From the NCBI GenBank assembly GCA_035601835.1, contig DATNNM010000011.1, positions 496,001-560,000 on the forward strand: 64,000 bases of DNA, read 5' to 3'. Source of the stretch: Candidatus Tumulicola sp. (GTDB lineage Bacteria; Vulcanimicrobiota; Vulcanimicrobiia; Eremiobacterales; Eremiobacteraceae). This document shows, piece by piece, positions 7,567-15,003 of the stretch. Every line of letters begins with the position of its first letter. Within the stretch, counting starts at the first letter, position 1. The notes under the pieces were generated by a model, which saw nothing but the letters and a program-made list of their open reading frames with translations, was not told the DNA's origin and searched no databases. The position numbers were made by a program, and so were the translations under genes.

Positions 7567-8195
7567 TCGTCGAGCATATCCCGGTCGGACTCTTAGCGTG
7601 CAACTGTATCGTGCTCGGCGATGAGAAGACCGGCAAAGCGATCGTCATCGATCCCGGCGATGATATCGACAAGATCGAGGCGCTCCTCTCCAAGCACGGG
7701 CTGACGGTGACGGCCATCCTCGCGACGCACGCACACATCGACCATGTTGGTGGACTCGCGCTGCTCAAAGAGCGCACTGGGGCCCCGGCGTTGATCCACG
7801 AAGCCGATGTCCCCCTGTACGAAGCGCTTGCAGCGCAAGCGGAATGGCTGGGCGTACCCGCGCCGCCCGTCGGCGAGATCGACAAGAACCTCGTTGACGG
7901 AGGATCGATCGACTTCGGGCGCCTGCGAGTCGACGTGCGCCACACACCCGGACACACGCCGGGCAGCGTTTCGCTCGTATTGCCGCAGGACAAGCCCGTG
8001 GTCTTTTCCGGCGACACGCTTTTTGCCGGCAGCATCGGCCGAACCGACTTGTGGGGCGGCAATTTCGACGACATCATGCGTTCCATACGCGGCACGTTGA
8101 TGGCGCTGCCGGACGAAGCGTTGGTAGTGCCGGGGCACGGACCAGAGACGACGATCGGCGCCGAACGGCGCACCAACCCGTTCATCACAAAGTAA
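7563..8195 (+). CDS. MBL-fold metallo-hydrolase (glyoxalase II/YcbL-like)
   Basis: 210-aa single-domain metallo-beta-lactamase-fold hydrolase. The dinuclear zinc ligands are visible: ATHAHIDHVGG, HTPGHTPGS, FSGDTLFAGSIGRTD and VPGHGP. The short length and GRTDL motif are typical of the YcbL/GloB-like subgroup, which cleaves thioesters such as S-lactoylglutathione; the actual substrate is unknown. The GTG start overlaps the stop of the thioesterase, so the two are probably made together. A second, HTH-fused MBL protein of the same type lies at 45485-46318. Confidence 0.85.
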   Translation: MIVEHIPVGLLACNCIVLGDEKTGKAIVIDPGDDIDKIEALLSKHGLTVTAILATHAHIDHVGGLALLKERTGAPALIHEADVPLYEALAAQAEWLGVPAPPVGEIDKNLVDGGSIDFGRLRVDVRHTPGHTPGSVSLVLPQDKPVVFSGDTLFAGSIGRTDLWGGNFDDIMRSIRGTLMALPDEALVVPGHGPETTIGAERRTNPFITK

Positions 8196-8204
8196 AGGTG
8201 ATTC

Positions 8205-8624
8205 ATGTCTGAAAACATCGGCAACAAATTGCCGCCGCCGCTGCGCTTCGACCTTGGGGAAAAAGCCACCGGCGAGATCTGTCGAGCCGTTCTCTTGATC
8301 ACGGTGGACGCCGACGGCGCGCCGCGCGTCGCGGTGCTGTCGCCCGGCGAGGTCAAGGCGCTCGACGAACGACGCCTCGGGATCGAGGTCCACGGGCAAA
8401 CGACGACCGCCAAGAACCTTGGTCGCGGCAGCAGCGCGCTGGTCTGGTGCGTGCTCGACGCCGCGGCCTACTCGATGCGCGGCACGCCATCACCCGCGAT
8501 TCAGTCCGCGCAGGGATTCGCGGCGTTCGAGATCACGCTGAACGATGTCTTGAAAGATTTTCAGGCCGGCTCACCGATGGTGGCCGGCCCGACGTACAAG
8601 AACCTAGGCTCGGGCCGGGGCTAA
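8205..8624 (+). CDS. Pyridoxamine 5'-phosphate oxidase-like (flavin split-barrel) protein
   Basis: 139-aa protein that resembles the flavin split-barrel/PNPOx-like superfamily: ITVDADGAPRVAVLSPGEV at the start of the barrel, a later KNLGRGSSALVWCVLD strand, and a DVLKDF...MVAGPTYK end. Such proteins bind FMN, F420 or heme; the cofactor cannot be told. It lies 9 bp after the MBL gene, likely the same transcript. Its last residues (GSGRG) and its TAA stop are encoded by a hairpin repeat, so the native C-terminus has probably been replaced or trimmed by the repeat. Confidence 0.6.
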   Translation: MSENIGNKLPPPLRFDLGEKATGEICRAVLLITVDADGAPRVAVLSPGEVKALDERRLGIEVHGQTTTAKNLGRGSSALVWCVLDAAAYSMRGTPSPAIQSAQGFAAFEITLNDVLKDFQAGSPMVAGPTYKNLGSGRG

Positions 8625-8639
8625 AGCCCCGGCACTGCA
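8615..8639 (+). repeat. Dispersed TAAA-loop hairpin repeat supplying a stop codon
   Basis: CCGGGGC-TAAA-GCCCCGG-CACTGCA. The loop TAA (8622-8624) is the stop codon of the gene at 8205. Confidence 0.85.
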
Positions 8640-8659
8640 ACCACGACCGGATCATCGGC

Positions 8660-9322
8660 CTATGTCTGGATCGTCGAAGCGTCGGGAACGCAATCGGTGG
8701 TGACCCCGGGAAGACCGGTTGCGTTTGCAGTCCCCATGAACATGTTGGTCTGTCCGGTGCCGCCGAGCGCGGTGATTGGGACGTTGACGGTGACTGTACC
8801 GCCCGAACCGCTCACTGTCGCCTCGCCGGTACCCACTCTGCCGGGAAGACTAAAAATCTGGAAGTTGCCGTCCGCAAGACGTGGGAACGATGCGCCACCG
8901 TCGACTCCGTGGTCGAAGCCGGTGCCGTAGCTGAAACCGCCGCAATTTCCGCTGACGCCGGTCGAGCTGTTCTGATCGGCGTCGACTAGGAAGAAAAGTC
9001 CGAGCAGCGTTCCGCTCGAGCCTATGTTGCTGCCGGGCGGTGGCAACGATGCAAACGCATTGGTCTGCATGAACGTCAGTGTGATCGCGATGTTGGTGTA
9101 GCTAGCGCTGCCGGCCGGACCCGTCCGGCTCGTCTGGACGCTTAGAACATCCCATGTGGTACCCGAGGCGGCGGGCTCGGTGTCGCTCGCGGGCACATTG
9201 AAAGTCGTGACGACCGGCGGCGGTGGCTGAGGCCCGAAAGGCAGGCCGCTATAACTCGATGCCGTGCATGCGGCCATCGCGGCTGCAAACGCCGCGGCGC
9301 CAAGAAGCAAAACGTGACGCAT
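8660..9322 (-). CDS. Putative lipoprotein of unknown function
   Basis: 220-aa exported protein with a lipobox-like MAAC near residue 19, a Pro-rich linker (PQPPPP) and a Thr/Gly/Ser-rich body. The FLVDADQNSSTG segment looks like a calcium-binding-style loop, and a similar stretch occurs in beta-rich surface proteins. ATG 9322 is chosen because AGGAGG sits 7 bp upstream; ATG 9328 would leave only 1 bp. Two Cys in the second half could pair. I do not recognise the family. Confidence 0.65.
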   Translation of the reverse strand: MRHVLLLGAAAFAAAMAACTASSYSGLPFGPQPPPPVVTTFNVPASDTEPAASGTTWDVLSVQTSRTGPAGSASYTNIAITLTFMQTNAFASLPPPGSNIGSSGTLLGLFFLVDADQNSSTGVSGNCGGFSYGTGFDHGVDGGASFPRLADGNFQIFSLPGRVGTGEATVSGSGGTVTVNVPITALGGTGQTNMFMGTANATGLPGVTTDCVPDASTIQT

Positions 9323-9406
9323 GATCATGCCTCCTGAATTTGGGCAAGCATTGATTCATCAAGACGGGCTCCCAAACCATCTTTGGCGTCGCCCGCCCAT
9401 AAGCAA

Positions 9407-9431
9407 AACGGACCTAAAGGTCCGTTGCTAC
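9407..9431 (+). repeat. Hairpin repeat, AACGGACC subtype
   Basis: Perfect 8-bp stem AACGGACC / GGTCCGTT with TAAA loop, tail GCTAC. Same plan as the CCGGGGC subtype but with a completely different, self-complementary stem. Confidence 0.8.
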
Positions 9432-9451
9432 GTATGAGGCCCGTTGCTCCG

Positions 9452-9826
9452 TTAGGCGGCGCCGGCGCGGGCAGCAGCGCGCAGTGAACGCGCATCGTCC
9501 AGTCGCGAGACCACGGGCACCAGGCGGGTGATGCCCGCGACTTCAAACAGCCGCCGCACCGTCGGGTTCGCGCACACGACCGCGACGTAGGCCCCGACCG
9601 CGCCAAGTTTTCGCAACGCGGCGATCAGCGCCCCAAAGCCCACGGAATCGGCGGTTTCAACGCCGGACATGTCGATCGTGCAGTCGCGCAAACCGGATTC
9701 GAGGACGCGTCCGATGGATCTGGACAAACGCTTCGCGCACGAAGCGTCCAGCCGCGGGCCGATGACGATCGTATCGGTGATGGGAGATCTGCGCCTCGTC
9801 GCGACGAGCGCGCCCTTGGTCTTCAT
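9452..9826 (-). CDS. STAS-domain protein (anti-sigma-factor-antagonist type)
   Basis: 124-aa STAS domain, as in SpoIIAA/RsbV-type anti-anti-sigma factors. The characteristic strand-helix DMSGVETADSVGFGALIAAL carries the Ser (ADSVG) that partner kinases phosphorylate in this family. The second half (ANPTVRRLFEVAGI) is also typical. ATG 9826 is preferred; an in-frame GTG at 9850 with AAAAGG upstream would add eight residues. No kinase or sigma factor gene is next to it, so its partner is elsewhere. The upstream DNA is an AT-rich stretch with hairpin repeats. Confidence 0.8.
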   Translation of the reverse strand: MKTKGALVATRRRSPITDTIVIGPRLDASCAKRLSRSIGRVLESGLRDCTIDMSGVETADSVGFGALIAALRKLGAVGAYVAVVCANPTVRRLFEVAGITRLVPVVSRLDDARSLRAAARAGAA

Positions 9827-9864
9827 GTCGAACTCACTAACTGCCCGCACTGGTTATGCCTTTT

Positions 9865-9889
9865 CCGGGGCTAAAGCCCCGGCACTACA
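9865..9889 (+). repeat. Dispersed TAAA-loop hairpin repeat, full copy
   Basis: CCGGGGC-TAAA-GCCCCGG-CACTACA, exact consensus, 15 bp upstream of the earliest STAS start. Confidence 0.85.
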
Positions 9890-10067
9890 TTTATGTTGTG
9901 AAAAGGGTACGTCACGGTGAGCCTGGTGGCTCAATGGGAGTATACGCCTAAACTATATGGCTCAATACTGAGAAAGTTACATGGAACGCGTGAAACTCTC
10001 ATTAAACCATTGCGACTAATGGCACAGACGCGGAAACCTTAAAAAATGCTGAAAGAGGGGAAGAAAC
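9890..10067. other. AT-richer non-coding island between two hairpin repeats
   Basis: No gene seen. The base composition is clearly lower in GC than the flanks. The 9-mer TGGCTCAAT occurs twice, at 9927 and 9958, 31 bp apart. On the minus strand a weak promoter-like pair (TTGAGC, 15 bp, TATACT at 9965-9939) could serve the STAS gene. Confidence 0.4.
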
Positions 10068-10092
10068 CCGGGGCTAAAGTCCCGGCACTACA
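10068..10092 (+). repeat. Dispersed TAAA-loop hairpin repeat
   Basis: CCGGGGC-TAAA-GTCCCGG-CACTACA with one stem change (C to T). It lies 10 bp past the stop of the NifU-like gene. Confidence 0.85.
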
Positions 10093-10102
10093 TTATTTAC
10101 GA

Positions 10103-10507
10103 TTACATCTTGGAGAAGGCTTCGGCGGCGGTGGTCGGCGCTTTGGCCTTGCGATAGTTGTCGATCGTCACTTTGAGCGCCTCGAGCACGCGGACCGGAT
10201 AGTCCTTTTTGCGCTCGGGGAAGCCGTCGAGGAACGACTCGATTTCTGCAGGCGTGATCGCTTCCGCTTCGTCCACGGTCTTGTTCTTGGCGAGCGTCGT
10301 GAGAATCGCGCAAGTGGCGACGCCGAAACCGCAGCCGGTCGTGAAATACGAAATGTCCTCGATCCTATCGCCCTCGCCGACCTTGAGATAGAACGTGTAC
10401 ATGTCGCCGCACGAGTCCGAGAAATACTCGCCCGTAGCGCTCGGGTTTTCCATGGTGGCAAACCCGTGTCGCTTCTCGACGAGCTCTTGAAACTTGGGGA
10501 AATCCAT
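10103..10507 (-). CDS. NifU N-terminal-like iron-sulfur scaffold-type protein
   Basis: 134-aa protein of the IscU/NifU_N fold. The SDSCGDMYTF motif gives Cys33 and Asp35, and TTGCGFGVATC gives Cys59 plus an extra Cys66. Where IscU and SufU carry a third cluster-ligand Cys (before the last helix) this protein has KDYPVRVLEA, with no Cys. So it may be a modified scaffold or an accessory cluster carrier rather than a standard one. The ATG follows the sufR stop directly (TAG-ATG), so it is co-translated with the SUF regulator. A conventional SufU is encoded separately at 16270. Confidence 0.8.
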   Translation of the reverse strand: MDFPKFQELVEKRHGFATMENPSATGEYFSDSCGDMYTFYLKVGEGDRIEDISYFTTGCGFGVATCAILTTLAKNKTVDEAEAITPAEIESFLDGFPERKKDYPVRVLEALKVTIDNYRKAKAPTTAAEAFSKM

Positions 10508-11149
10508 CTAGGTGCCTCCAGCTTTGGAAGGGATGATGAACTCGCAGACGTCGTCGCCTCGTGCGATCGAGGTTCGCTGCGTCGGCGTGGTGGGCAATAC
10601 CTCTTGCATCAGCGTGTGAACGACGCCGCAAACCTGCGGGTGCGCTACGGCGGTATCCTTGAACGGGCAGTTGTGCTCGCGCAGGACAAACCCGTCCTGC
10701 GTGCGTTCGAAGTCGGCGAGCACGCCTTGCTCTTGGAGGATCTTGGTCAGCTCGGCTACTCGCTGTTCATCGCCCTTGCCCTCGAAGCGCGACGCATATT
10801 TGCGCGCGGAGCGCTTGCCAAGGTTGCGGAACAGCGCAGAAACGCGTTCCTCGCCTTCTTCGGCGCGCAACTCGTTCAACACAGCGTTGAGCAGAACGCC
10901 GTAACGCTGTGGGAAGAGGCGCTCTCCCTCACCGGTGAGCGAAAACAGGAGGCTGGGCTTTGTCGGACCACGGCGTGCGCTCGTCTCGAGAACCAGCCCG
11001 TCGCGTTCCAGGCGCGCCAAGTGCTGCCGGATCGCGTTCGCGGTAAGACCGAGCTCTTCGGCGAGCTCGGAAGCCGTCCGCGGACCATGTCGTTTTAGCG
11101 ACTGGGTGACGCGACCGCGGGTCGTTTGAAAAAAACTTGCTTCTCGCAT
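10508..11149 (-). CDS. sufR: SufR-family iron-sulfur-sensing transcriptional regulator
   Basis: 213-aa regulator with an N-terminal winged helix (about residues 10-60; ASELAEELGLTANAIRQHL is the helix-turn-helix) and a C-terminal sensor part. Cys161 and Cys174 form the CX12C pattern of SufR, and Cys202 in VCEF is the third likely ligand. In SufR these hold an iron-sulfur cluster that allows repression of suf genes. It is divergent from sufC with about 127 bp between the starts, and a likely operator overlaps both -35 boxes. It forms an operon with the NifU-like gene. Confidence 0.9.
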   Translation of the reverse strand: MREASFFQTTRGRVTQSLKRHGPRTASELAEELGLTANAIRQHLARLERDGLVLETSARRGPTKPSLLFSLTGEGERLFPQRYGVLLNAVLNELRAEEGEERVSALFRNLGKRSARKYASRFEGKGDEQRVAELTKILQEQGVLADFERTQDGFVLREHNCPFKDTAVAHPQVCGVVHTLMQEVLPTTPTQRTSIARGDDVCEFIIPSKAGGT

Positions 11150-11191
11150 GATTGATTGCCGGGTCCCCAGCGGAGGGTTCCCTGCGAGTTA

Positions 11192-11220
11192 AGTATAAAG
11201 CAATCGCACAAGATTTTCAA
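11192..11220 (-). promoter_or_regulatory. Predicted sigma-70-type promoter of sufR
   Basis: Read leftward: TTGAAA (11220-11215), 17-bp spacer, TATACT (11197-11192). Close to the housekeeping consensus and about 45 bp from the sufR start. Confidence 0.75.
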
Positions 11221-11231
11221 CCATTATCTTG
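11209..11231. promoter_or_regulatory. Inverted repeat, putative SufR operator
   Basis: CAAGAT, 11 bp, ATCTTG. The arms touch the -35 boxes of both divergent promoters, so one bound dimer could control both. The assignment to SufR is by position only. Confidence 0.5.
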
Positions 11232-11257
11232 ACTATCTTTGCCCGTTGGCCTACAAT
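11229..11257 (+). promoter_or_regulatory. Predicted sigma-70-type promoter of the sufCBD operon
   Basis: TTGACT (11229-11234), 17-bp spacer, TACAAT (11252-11257). A near-consensus promoter that would give a very short leader before the sufC ATG at 11277. Confidence 0.8.
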
Positions 11258-11276
11258 ATTAACTGAGAAGGTACGC

Positions 11277-12038
11277 ATGCCAGACATCATCCTTGAAGTA
11301 CGCGATTTGCACGTTTCCGTGGGCGACAACGAGATCATCCGCGGGATTGACCTTTCGGTCGAGCGCGGCTCGGTGCACGCCCTGATGGGCCCCAACGGCT
11401 CCGGCAAAAGCACTCTGTCGCTGGTCCTGATGGGGCACCCCAAGTACGTGGTCACCAAAGGCGACATCTTCTTCGAAGGCAAGAGCGTGCTCGGCATGAA
11501 GCCCAACGAGCGCTCGCTTGCCGGCATGTTCCTCGCTTTCCAATACCCGTCCGCCGTGCCGGGCGTGAGCGTCGCCAATTTCATGCGCAACACGCTCATG
11601 GCGCGAGCCAAGGGCAATGCCCCGCTGACGCCGGCCAAATTCAAAGGGCTGCTCGACTCAGCGTCCGACAAGCTCAAGATCGAGCGCTCAGTGTTGGGCC
11701 GCTACGTCAACGACGGTTTTTCGGGCGGCGAGAAGAAGCGGCTCGAAATGCTCCAAATGCTGGTGCTCAACCCGACGCTCGCAATCTTAGACGAAACCGA
11801 TTCGGGGTTGGACATCGATGCGCTGCGCATCATCGCAGAAGGCATCGAGGCACAGCGTTCGCCGGAGCGCTCCATCCTGCTGATCACACACTACCAGCGC
11901 ATCTTGAACTACGTGAAGCCCGACGTCGTGCACGTGCTCGTCAAGGGCAAGATCGTCAAGCAAGGCGGGCCGGAGCTGGCGCACGAGCTCGAAGCGCAGG
12001 GCTACGATCCGCTCATCAAAGAGTTAGTGGAGGCCTAA
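11277..12038 (+). CDS. sufC: Fe-S cluster assembly ATPase SufC
   Basis: 253-aa ABC-type ATPase that powers the SufBCD scaffold in iron-sulfur cluster building. Walker A is GPNGSGKST, the Q-loop is FQYPSAVPG, the ABC signature is FSGGEKKR and Walker B/D-loop is LAILDETDSGLDIDAL, where the SufC-type DETDSGLD is seen. ATG 11277 is used because it follows GAGAAGG and the promoter; the frame is open further upstream to a TTG that is really the -35 box. First gene of sufC-B-D-Rieske-S-U. Confidence 0.95.
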   Translation: MPDIILEVRDLHVSVGDNEIIRGIDLSVERGSVHALMGPNGSGKSTLSLVLMGHPKYVVTKGDIFFEGKSVLGMKPNERSLAGMFLAFQYPSAVPGVSVANFMRNTLMARAKGNAPLTPAKFKGLLDSASDKLKIERSVLGRYVNDGFSGGEKKRLEMLQMLVLNPTLAILDETDSGLDIDALRIIAEGIEAQRSPERSILLITHYQRILNYVKPDVVHVLVKGKIVKQGGPELAHELEAQGYDPLIKELVEA

Positions 12039-12047
12039 GATATAACC

Positions 12048-13460
12048 ATGGCCCTCAAACAAGAACAACTCGTCGACAAAGATTATAAGTACGGTTTCCG
12101 CGATCAAACCGAGAGCTACGCTTTCAAAGCGCGCAAAGGCATCGATCACGACATCGTCGAGCAGATCTCGCAGATGAAAAAAGAGCCGCAATGGATGCAC
12201 GACTTCCGCCACAAATCGCTCGACATCTTCCTCTCCAAGCCGATGCCGCCGTGGGCCAATCTCGAGCTGCTCGGCCAGATCAATTTCGACGACATCTACT
12301 ATTACATGCGCGCCTCCGACGTCGAGGGCAAGACGTGGGAAGAGGTGCCCGAGGACATCAAGCGCACGTTCGACCGGCTCGGCATCCCGGAAGCGGAGCG
12401 CAAGTTCTTGGGCGGGGTCACCGCGCAGTACGATTCTGAAGTCGTCTATCACAGCATTCGCAAGGACCTCGAGGCCAAGGGCGTGCTGTTCTCCGACATG
12501 GACACCGGTCTGCGCGAGCACGAGGATATCGTGCGCGAGCATTTCGCCACGGTGATCCCGCCGGCGGACAACAAATTCTCCGCGCTCAATTCGGCGGCGT
12601 GGTCGGGCGGCTCGTTCATCTGGGTACCGCCGGGCGTCCGCGTGGATATTCCGCTGCAGGCCTACTTCCGCATCAACGCCGAGAGCATGGGCCAGTTCGA
12701 ACGCACGCTGATCATCGCCGAGCCGGGCTCGTTCGTGCACTACATCGAGGGATGTACCGCCCCGACGTACTCGAGCAACTCGCTGCACTCAGCCGTGGTG
12801 GAACTCATCGCCAAAGAAGGCGCGCATATCCGCTACACCACGATCCAGAACTGGTACAAGAACATCTATAATCTCGTGACCAAGCGCGCGATCGCGCACA
12901 AGAACTCGCACGTCGAGTGGGTCGACGGCAACATCGGCTCGCGCCTGACCATGAAGTATCCGTCGGTGTACATGGTGGGCGAAGGCGCGCGCGGCGAGGT
13001 GTTGTCGGTGGCGTACGCCAGTGAGGGCATGCATCAGGATGCCGGCGCGAAGATGATCCATGCCGCGCCGAACACGACCTCGATCATCACGAGCAAATCG
13101 GTGAGCAAGGGCGGCGGGCGCACCACCTATCGCGGCTTGGTCAAAGTGTACGAAGGCTGCGACGGCGTGAAATCCAACGTGCGCTGCGACGCGCTGCTCA
13201 TGGATCCGGAATCTCGCTCCGACACCTACCCGACCATGGAGATCGACGCCAAGAACGTGCGCATCGAGCACGAGGCGACCGTCTCGAAGGTCGGCGAAGA
13301 GCAGCTCTTCTACGTGATGAGCCGTGGCCTGACCGAGGTAGAGGCGACCACGATGATCGTCAACGGCTTCTTCGAGCCGTTCGTCAAGGAGCTGCCCATG
13401 GAATACGCGGTGGAGCTCAACCGGCTCATCGCGATGGAGATGGAAGGCTCCGTCGGGTAA
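12048..13460 (+). CDS. sufB: Fe-S cluster assembly protein SufB
   Basis: 470-aa beta-helix scaffold subunit of SufBCD, the site of cluster formation together with SufD. Family landmarks are the N-terminal [27 protein letters not shown] (the Cys of this loop is among the conserved ones), [14 protein letters not shown], and the C-terminal [18 protein letters not shown] with HEAT before it. Full length for the family. It starts 9 bp after sufC. Confidence 0.95.
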   Translation: MALKQEQLVDKDYKYGFRDQTESYAFKARKGIDHDIVEQISQMKKEPQWMHDFRHKSLDIFLSKPMPPWANLELLGQINFDDIYYYMRASDVEGKTWEEVPEDIKRTFDRLGIPEAERKFLGGVTAQYDSEVVYHSIRKDLEAKGVLFSDMDTGLREHEDIVREHFATVIPPADNKFSALNSAAWSGGSFIWVPPGVRVDIPLQAYFRINAESMGQFERTLIIAEPGSFVHYIEGCTAPTYSSNSLHSAVVELIAKEGAHIRYTTIQNWYKNIYNLVTKRAIAHKNSHVEWVDGNIGSRLTMKYPSVYMVGEGARGEVLSVAYASEGMHQDAGAKMIHAAPNTTSIITSKSVSKGGGRTTYRGLVKVYEGCDGVKSNVRCDALLMDPESRSDTYPTMEIDAKNVRIEHEATVSKVGEEQLFYVMSRGLTEVEATTMIVNGFFEPFVKELPMEYAVELNRLIAMEMEGSVG

Positions 13461-13463
13461 ACC

Positions 13464-14678
13464 TTGACCGAAACGCTGATCAAGAACGCAGTCGACGCCG
13501 AAATCATCAAAACGATTTCGGCGTCTGAGCCTGCGTGGCTGCGCGAACTGCGCCTGGGCGCGTTCGAGCGCTACGCGAGCCTGCCCACGCCCACGGATCG
13601 AACCCCAGGTTGGCGCCGCTTAAAGTTGGACGGGATCTCCTTCGACCCGCCGGCGCCGGCGCCGTCCAGCCCGTCCTGGGAAATCGGCAGCGAGAACGAA
13701 AGGAAAGGCGTATTCCTCGGCCACCTGAGCGCGTGCGCCAAGTTGGAGGCATTTGAACCACTCATCCGCGAGGAACTGACGCGCCGCACTCCAGCAAGTT
13801 CCTTGGAGAAATTCTCATCGCTGGTGCAGTGCGCTTGGCGGATCGGGTGTTTCGTTTACGTGCCCGACGGAGTTGAGGCGACGGAACCCATCCGTCTAGG
13901 CTACTTCGACTACGGTCCGTACCCGCGCACACTCATCATCCTGGGCAAGAACGCGCGTCTTACGTTGACGGAGCAGTTCGCCAAGGGTTACGATTTTACG
14001 GCTGGACTTACGACATTGGTTCTCGGAGATGGCGCACACCTCACGTACGCGCATGTTCAAGAATGTGAACACAGCGCCGTCGTCTTCTCGCACCAGCATG
14101 CGCGCATCGGGCGCGACGCCAAATTGGTGACGCTCAACTTCGGCCTCGGCGGCCGGCTGGCGAAAAGCGACGTCGAGGTCGAGCTGCTCGGCCGCGGCGC
14201 GCACAGCGATATGCTGGGGCTCATCTTCGCTGAAGGCTCGCAGCAATTCGACTACCATACGCTACAGGGCCACCGCTCGCCCGACACGCGCAGCGATCTG
14301 CTGTTCAAGGCCGCGTTGGACGACGAATCGCATTCGGTCTACACGGGCGTGATCATCATCGAAAAAGGCGCGCAGCGCAGCGATGCCTATCAGGCGAATC
14401 GCAACCTGTTGCTCGGCGCGAACGCGCGCGCAGACACCGAGCCCAAACTCGAGATTGAGGCAGACGACGTGCGCTGTACGCATGGCGCAACGGTCGGCCC
14501 CATCGACGAAGAACAGCTCTTCTACCTCCAGAGCCGCGGCCTCGACGAGGATTCGGCATCGCGGCTCGTCGTGGACGGATTCTTCCAGGACGTGCTCGAC
14601 CGCGTGGGCGATCCGCGCGTGACCGATCCGCTGCGCGAGAAGGTCTGGCCGCACCTCGGACGTCTTGGAGCGCACTAG
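13464..14678 (+). CDS. sufD: Fe-S cluster assembly protein SufD
   Basis: 404-aa partner of SufB, with the same C-terminal beta-helix: HGATVGPIDEEQLFYLQSRGL (HGAT and the QLFYLQSRG stretch define SufB/SufD) and LARLVVDGFF-like end (SRLVVDGFFQDVLDRV). The N-terminal helical part differs from SufB as expected. The start is TTG 13464, three bases after the sufB stop, so it is likely coupled. SufD binds SufC and assists iron entry in the E. coli complex. Confidence 0.92.
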   Translation: MTETLIKNAVDAEIIKTISASEPAWLRELRLGAFERYASLPTPTDRTPGWRRLKLDGISFDPPAPAPSSPSWEIGSENERKGVFLGHLSACAKLEAFEPLIREELTRRTPASSLEKFSSLVQCAWRIGCFVYVPDGVEATEPIRLGYFDYGPYPRTLIILGKNARLTLTEQFAKGYDFTAGLTTLVLGDGAHLTYAHVQECEHSAVVFSHQHARIGRDAKLVTLNFGLGGRLAKSDVEVELLGRGAHSDMLGLIFAEGSQQFDYHTLQGHRSPDTRSDLLFKAALDDESHSVYTGVIIIEKGAQRSDAYQANRNLLLGANARADTEPKLEIEADDVRCTHGATVGPIDEEQLFYLQSRGLDEDSASRLVVDGFFQDVLDRVGDPRVTDPLREKVWPHLGRLGAH

Positions 14679-14682
14679 TCCG

Positions 14683-15003
14683 ATGCCGGTGTTGGTGGAA
14701 GTCGCGCGCGTCAGCGACGTGCCGGTGGGCAAAGTCAAGACGGTTGAAGCCGGTGGAAAACGTTTTGCGCTGTGCAATTACGACGGCACGTTCTACGCGA
14801 TCGACGACGAGTGCACGCACGATCGCGGTCCGCTGGACCAGGGCGAACTCATCGGCCAAGAGATCGAATGTCCGCGCCATGGCGCTCGCTTTGACGTGAT
14901 CACCGGTCGTGCCACGCGCCTGCCGGCCATCCGGCCCGTGAAATCCTATCCTGTCACCGTCACAGACGGCAAAATCTGCATCGAGGTGCCTGAAGCACCG
15001 TGA
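14683..15003 (+). CDS. Rieske-type [2Fe-2S] ferredoxin in the SUF operon
   Basis: 106-aa Rieske domain protein of the non-heme dioxygenase ferredoxin-subunit (BphF-like) type. The two cluster motifs are ECTHDRGPL (Cys, His) and ECPRHGARFD (Cys, His). No oxygenase gene is near. A Rieske gene inside suf operons is also found in Actinobacteria, where it may supply electrons for assembly or repair; that role is not proven. ATG 14683 lies 4 bp past the sufD stop. Its stop overlaps the sufS start as GTGA. Confidence 0.88.
   Translation: MPVLVEVARVSDVPVGKVKTVEAGGKRFALCNYDGTFYAIDDECTHDRGPLDQGELIGQEIECPRHGARFDVITGRATRLPAIRPVKSYPVTVTDGKICIEVPEAP

Noticed and set aside
10046-11098. 350-aa rightward open frame over sufR and the NifU-like gene
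   Set aside because: Both genes on the other strand have family motifs; this frame has none.
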